Source of the DNA: Actinomycetota bacterium
Lineage (GTDB): Bacteria; Actinomycetota; Coriobacteriia; Anaerosomatales; D1FN1-002
DNA: 14,403 nt
NCBI GenBank assembly: GCA_005774595.1
Contig: VAUM01000012.1
Span: forward strand, 1-14,403
Direction of reading: 5' to 3'
Numbering within the stretch: position 1 is the first letter of the stretch; each line of letters begins with the position of its first letter. The notes beneath the pieces are model-generated. The model worked only from the letters and a program-made list of their open reading frames with translations. It ran no database searches and had not been told where the DNA came from. Below are positions 12,220 through 14,403 of the stretch, piece by piece. A program made the position numbers and the translations under genes.

Positions 12220-13560
12220 CTACCCCTCGTCCTCGCGCAACAGCCACCGCCACCCGGGAACCACGCTCACGGCGCCGGCGGGGGTTTCGTACTCCCCGCT
12301 CTCGGTCAGCGTCACGATCGTCGATCGGTTCACGCCGGTCCCGCGCATCGCCGCCATCGCGCCCGCGATCTCGCGGTCGCGCGTGCCTGCGTCGCTCAGC
12401 GAAGCGCATGCTTGCACCACCATCGGCTCATCCAGCGAGCCGTCGACCACGAAGTCCGCGTTCCCGTACGCATCGGAGTAGTAGGTCACGGCCTCGTCAT
12501 GCAGCCTGCAGTACCGCCGACGCAGGTCGAGGTACACGGCGTTCTCCAGGAGGTGGCCGGTGTCCTCGGCGGACGGATGCGCCGTCGCCGCGGCGAGCCC
12601 CTGATCGACCGCATAGATCTTCCTCGGGTTCACCTGCCGCGTGCGGTATGACGTGCTGCGGATGCCAACGGTGTGCAGCAAGCGAGCGTCGACCAGGTGG
12701 CCGAGGTAGGCGTATAGGGTGTCCTTGCTCACCGCGAGGCCCTTCTGCTTCAAGTCCTTGAAGATGCGGTTCAGGCTGAACTCCCGTGCGAAGTTGCTCA
12801 ACATGTGTCCAACGAGCCACTCCAGCGCCACACGGTTGGTGGCATTCCAGCGCTCGACGACGTCGCGGTACACCACCAGCTCCACGTAGTCCTGCAGGGT
12901 CCGGACGCGATCGACCTCGTGTGCGCCCTGTATTGCCGGGAATCCCCCTTCACGAAGGAATGCGGCAAACCCCGCCTCCAACCTCGATCGCTCCGCCGCA
13001 CTCACGTCGGCAGGGTCGTCAGGCTCCAAGTCCCGGTGCCTGAGGTACTCCCGGAAGTTGAACGGCGGCACCTCGACAGCGATGCTGCGACCGCGGAACT
13101 CCGTGGCGACTTCGGTGCTCAGTAGCTTGGCTGACGAACCCGTGAGCCGTACCCGCACGTTCTCGGTATCGAGCACGCGACGGACGAACCGCTCCCACCC
13201 TGGCACCGCCTGGACTTCGTCCAGGAAGACGTGCGCCGTCTGTTCGTACCGCCTCGGGCCGGTCCGGAACAGCCACTCGAGTGCGCCGCTGAGCATGGCG
13301 ACGTCCGGTGCGCCGAGGCGGTCGTCCTCCAAGTTGATCGCCAGAATCGATGTGCGAGGCACACCGTCGGCCACGAGACGAGCCATCTCCTGTGCCATCA
13401 GGACGCTCTTGCCGACGCGCCGCATCCCGACGAACGTCGTGGCCATGTTCGGCAGTTCGGGGACCCGGATGTCACGGTGCGTGGCGGCGGGGAGCGCCCG
13501 GTCGCGCTGGTCGCGCAAGAGCCTCTCCAGAACCTCGTCCACAGGGATCATCTCCGTCAA
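12220..13560 (-). CDS. AAA ATPase with C-terminal DUF4143 domain
   Basis: A 446-residue protein of the widespread AAA_14/DUF4143 ATPase family, whose role is not established. Walker A is GMRRVGKS (45-52), Walker B is HVFLDEVQ (110-117), TGSSAKLLS (140-148) is the sensor-1 region, and RGR (156-158) and FREYL (169-173) follow. A GGFP turn (205-208) and YRDVVER (231-237) lead to a winged-helix segment (about 250-300). The DUF4143 end is PD-(D/E)xK-like, with E339, D369 in NADFVVDG and Q383 in MVVQACA, where active nucleases usually have Lys. The start is TTG 13560, preceded by GAGAGGG; ATG 13551 has GGAG directly touching it and is less likely. It stands alone between gpsA and rpe, with repeats in its upstream region, and is probably accessory. 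Confidence 0.88.
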   Translation of the reverse strand: MTEMIPVDEVLERLLRDQRDRALPAATHRDIRVPELPNMATTFVGMRRVGKSVLMAQEMARLVADGVPRTSILAINLEDDRLGAPDVAMLSGALEWLFRTGPRRYEQTAHVFLDEVQAVPGWERFVRRVLDTENVRVRLTGSSAKLLSTEVATEFRGRSIAVEVPPFNFREYLRHRDLEPDDPADVSAAERSRLEAGFAAFLREGGFPAIQGAHEVDRVRTLQDYVELVVYRDVVERWNATNRVALEWLVGHMLSNFAREFSLNRIFKDLKQKGLAVSKDTLYAYLGHLVDARLLHTVGIRSTSYRTRQVNPRKIYAVDQGLAAATAHPSAEDTGHLLENAVYLDLRRRYCRLHDEAVTYYSDAYGNADFVVDGSLDEPMVVQACASLSDAGTRDREIAGAMAAMRGTGVNRSTIVTLTESGEYETPAGAVSVVPGWRWLLREDEG

Positions 13561-13678
13561 GTCTTTCCCTCTCCGCAGGGCTAAGACTACGCCCTTCTTT
13601 CCCTACAGGCAAGGAAAGCGTGTGAGGCCCCAACGGACAGGATCACCAAACGCGCACGTCAAACGCGCGGCGACGCCC
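13561..13678. repeat. Repeat-rich upstream region of the AAA ATPase gene
   Basis: CTTTCCCT occurs twice (13563-13570, 13597-13604). The second copy forms an inverted repeat CTTTCC...GGAAAG (13597-13602 with 13613-13618). GGGC...GCCC brackets 13578-13594, and AAACGCGC occurs twice (13648-13655, 13661-13668). A weak minus-strand promoter (TTGCCT, 17 bases, TAGTCT) overlaps the inverted repeats, so they may be operator sites of the ATPase gene. No clear terminator follows gpsA; a five-pair CGCGC/GCGCG hairpin is the nearest candidate. Confidence 0.4.
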
Positions 13679-14403
13679 TCAGTCGTCGACGAGTCCCATG
13701 CCGTGCAACTCGTCCTTGGCGGCGCGGCCCATGAGCGCGCCCACCGTCTCGGCAGCCGGCTTGCCCTCGTGCAGCACTGCGCGCACCTCGGCGGTGATCG
13801 GCATGTCGACGCCGTGCCGGGCGGCCAGCTCCCCCACCGTGATGCAACTCGTGGCGCCCTCGGCGACCATCTTGGTCTCGGCGGTGTAGGACTCCACCGT
13901 GCCGCCCTTGGCGACCCACTCACCGATGCCGCGGTTGCGCGAGTGGCGCGACGTGCACGTGACCACGAGGTCGCCCATACCCGCCAGGCCCATGTACGTG
14001 AGCGGGTTCGCTCCGAGCGCGCGCCCGAGGCGCGACATCTCGGCGAGCCCGCGAGTCATGAGCGCCGCCTTCGAGTTGTCGCCGTAGCCCAGGCCGTCGC
14101 ACATGCCGGCGGCGACCGCGATGACGTTCTTCGATGCCCCGGCCACCTCCACGCCGGTGACGTCCTCGTTGGTGTAGACGCGGAAGAACGGCGTCATGAA
14201 CCAGTCCTGGAAGCGGGTGGCGACGGCCGGGTCGAACGCGGCGACCACGGTGGCCGACGGCACGCCGCGGGAGACCTCCTCGGCGTGGTTGGGGCCGGAG
14301 AGCGCCGCGATGCGCTCGCGTCCGCCGAGGACGTCCTCGAGGACCTCGGTCATCAGCATGTCGGTGCCGCGCTCGACCCCCTTCGAGAGCACGAGCACGG
14401 GGG
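13679..14403 (-). CDS. gpsA: Glycerol-3-phosphate dehydrogenase [NAD(P)+] (5' end outside window)
   Basis: The C-terminal 240 residues of GpsA are present; about 95 residues with the NAD-binding Rossmann motif lie beyond the right edge, given a family length near 335. The enzyme reduces dihydroxyacetone phosphate to sn-glycerol 3-phosphate for phospholipid synthesis. The visible part enters at VLVLSKGVE and has SGPNHAEEVSRG, VAGASKNVIAVAAGMCDGLG with the catalytic Lys, the GDNSKAALMTRGLAEM block, and GLAGMGDLVVTCTS.RSRNRGIG for substrate binding. The reading frame is intact with no sign of decay. It ends in TGA at 13679-13681. It is a core gene that marks the chromosomal, non-mobile background of the window. 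Confidence 0.97.
   Translation of the reverse strand, partial: PVLVLSKGVERGTDMLMTEVLEDVLGGRERIAALSGPNHAEEVSRGVPSATVVAAFDPAVATRFQDWFMTPFFRVYTNEDVTGVEVAGASKNVIAVAAGMCDGLGYGDNSKAALMTRGLAEMSRLGRALGANPLTYMGLAGMGDLVVTCTSRHSRNRGIGEWVAKGGTVESYTAETKMVAEGATSCITVGELAARHGVDMPITAEVRAVLHEGKPAAETVGALMGRAAKDELHGMGLVDD

Noticed and set aside
12159..12220. Possible gene remnant, reading SREVAELVRGLEAA and a stop on the minus strand
   Set aside because: It has no start, is only about 20 codons, and the ATPase ahead of it already ends in a typical way (VVPGWRWLL), so a broken C-terminus cannot be shown.

Overview
The window is a high-GC chromosomal segment. Every protein-coding gene I can support lies on the minus strand, so transcription runs from high to low coordinates. 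The very high GC, frequent GTG starts, an Rrf2/NifS/NifU/MnmA cluster in place of a Suf operon, and a riboswitch-led ribD-ribE-ribBA-ribH operon suggest an actinobacterium. An anaerobic Coriobacteriia-like lineage is my best guess, but this is an inference and no marker in the window fixes it.

Right to left along transcription: the window opens inside gpsA (13679-14403, 5' end outside). Next come a stand-alone AAA ATPase of the DUF4143 type (12220-13560) and rpe (11390-12064). A three-gene restriction-modification operon follows (8874-11303): a DNA cytosine-5 methyltransferase, a Vsr mismatch endonuclease and a BglII/BstYI-like restriction endonuclease. Then comes an FMN riboswitch (about 8738-8845) leading ribD, ribE, ribBA and ribH (5109-8709), which together make riboflavin from GTP and ribulose 5-phosphate. 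The restriction genes look less GC-rich than their flanks. They sit between rpe and the riboflavin operon, which are neighbours in many Gram-positive genomes, so they are probably an insertion.

After ribH there is a gap of about 300 bases with a strong hairpin and a possible plus-strand small RNA (about 4957-5092). Next is a conserved-looking protein I cannot name (4100-4810), then a regulatory stretch with a terminator-like hairpin, two tandem 11-base repeats, an 18-base perfect palindrome, a good sigma70-type promoter and an IscR-like operator. That promoter drives the iron-sulfur cluster operon: iscR-like regulator, cysteine desulfurase, IscU/NifU scaffold, mnmA (tRNA 2-thiouridylase), and a PHP-family histidinol-phosphatase that runs off the left end.

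No tRNA, rRNA, CRISPR array or recognisable insertion sequence was seen. The points most worth a second look are the restriction-modification insertion with its altered catalytic motif, the unassigned plus-strand RNA candidate, the repeats and palindrome upstream of iscR, and a small hairpin between the ribosome binding site and start of ribD.
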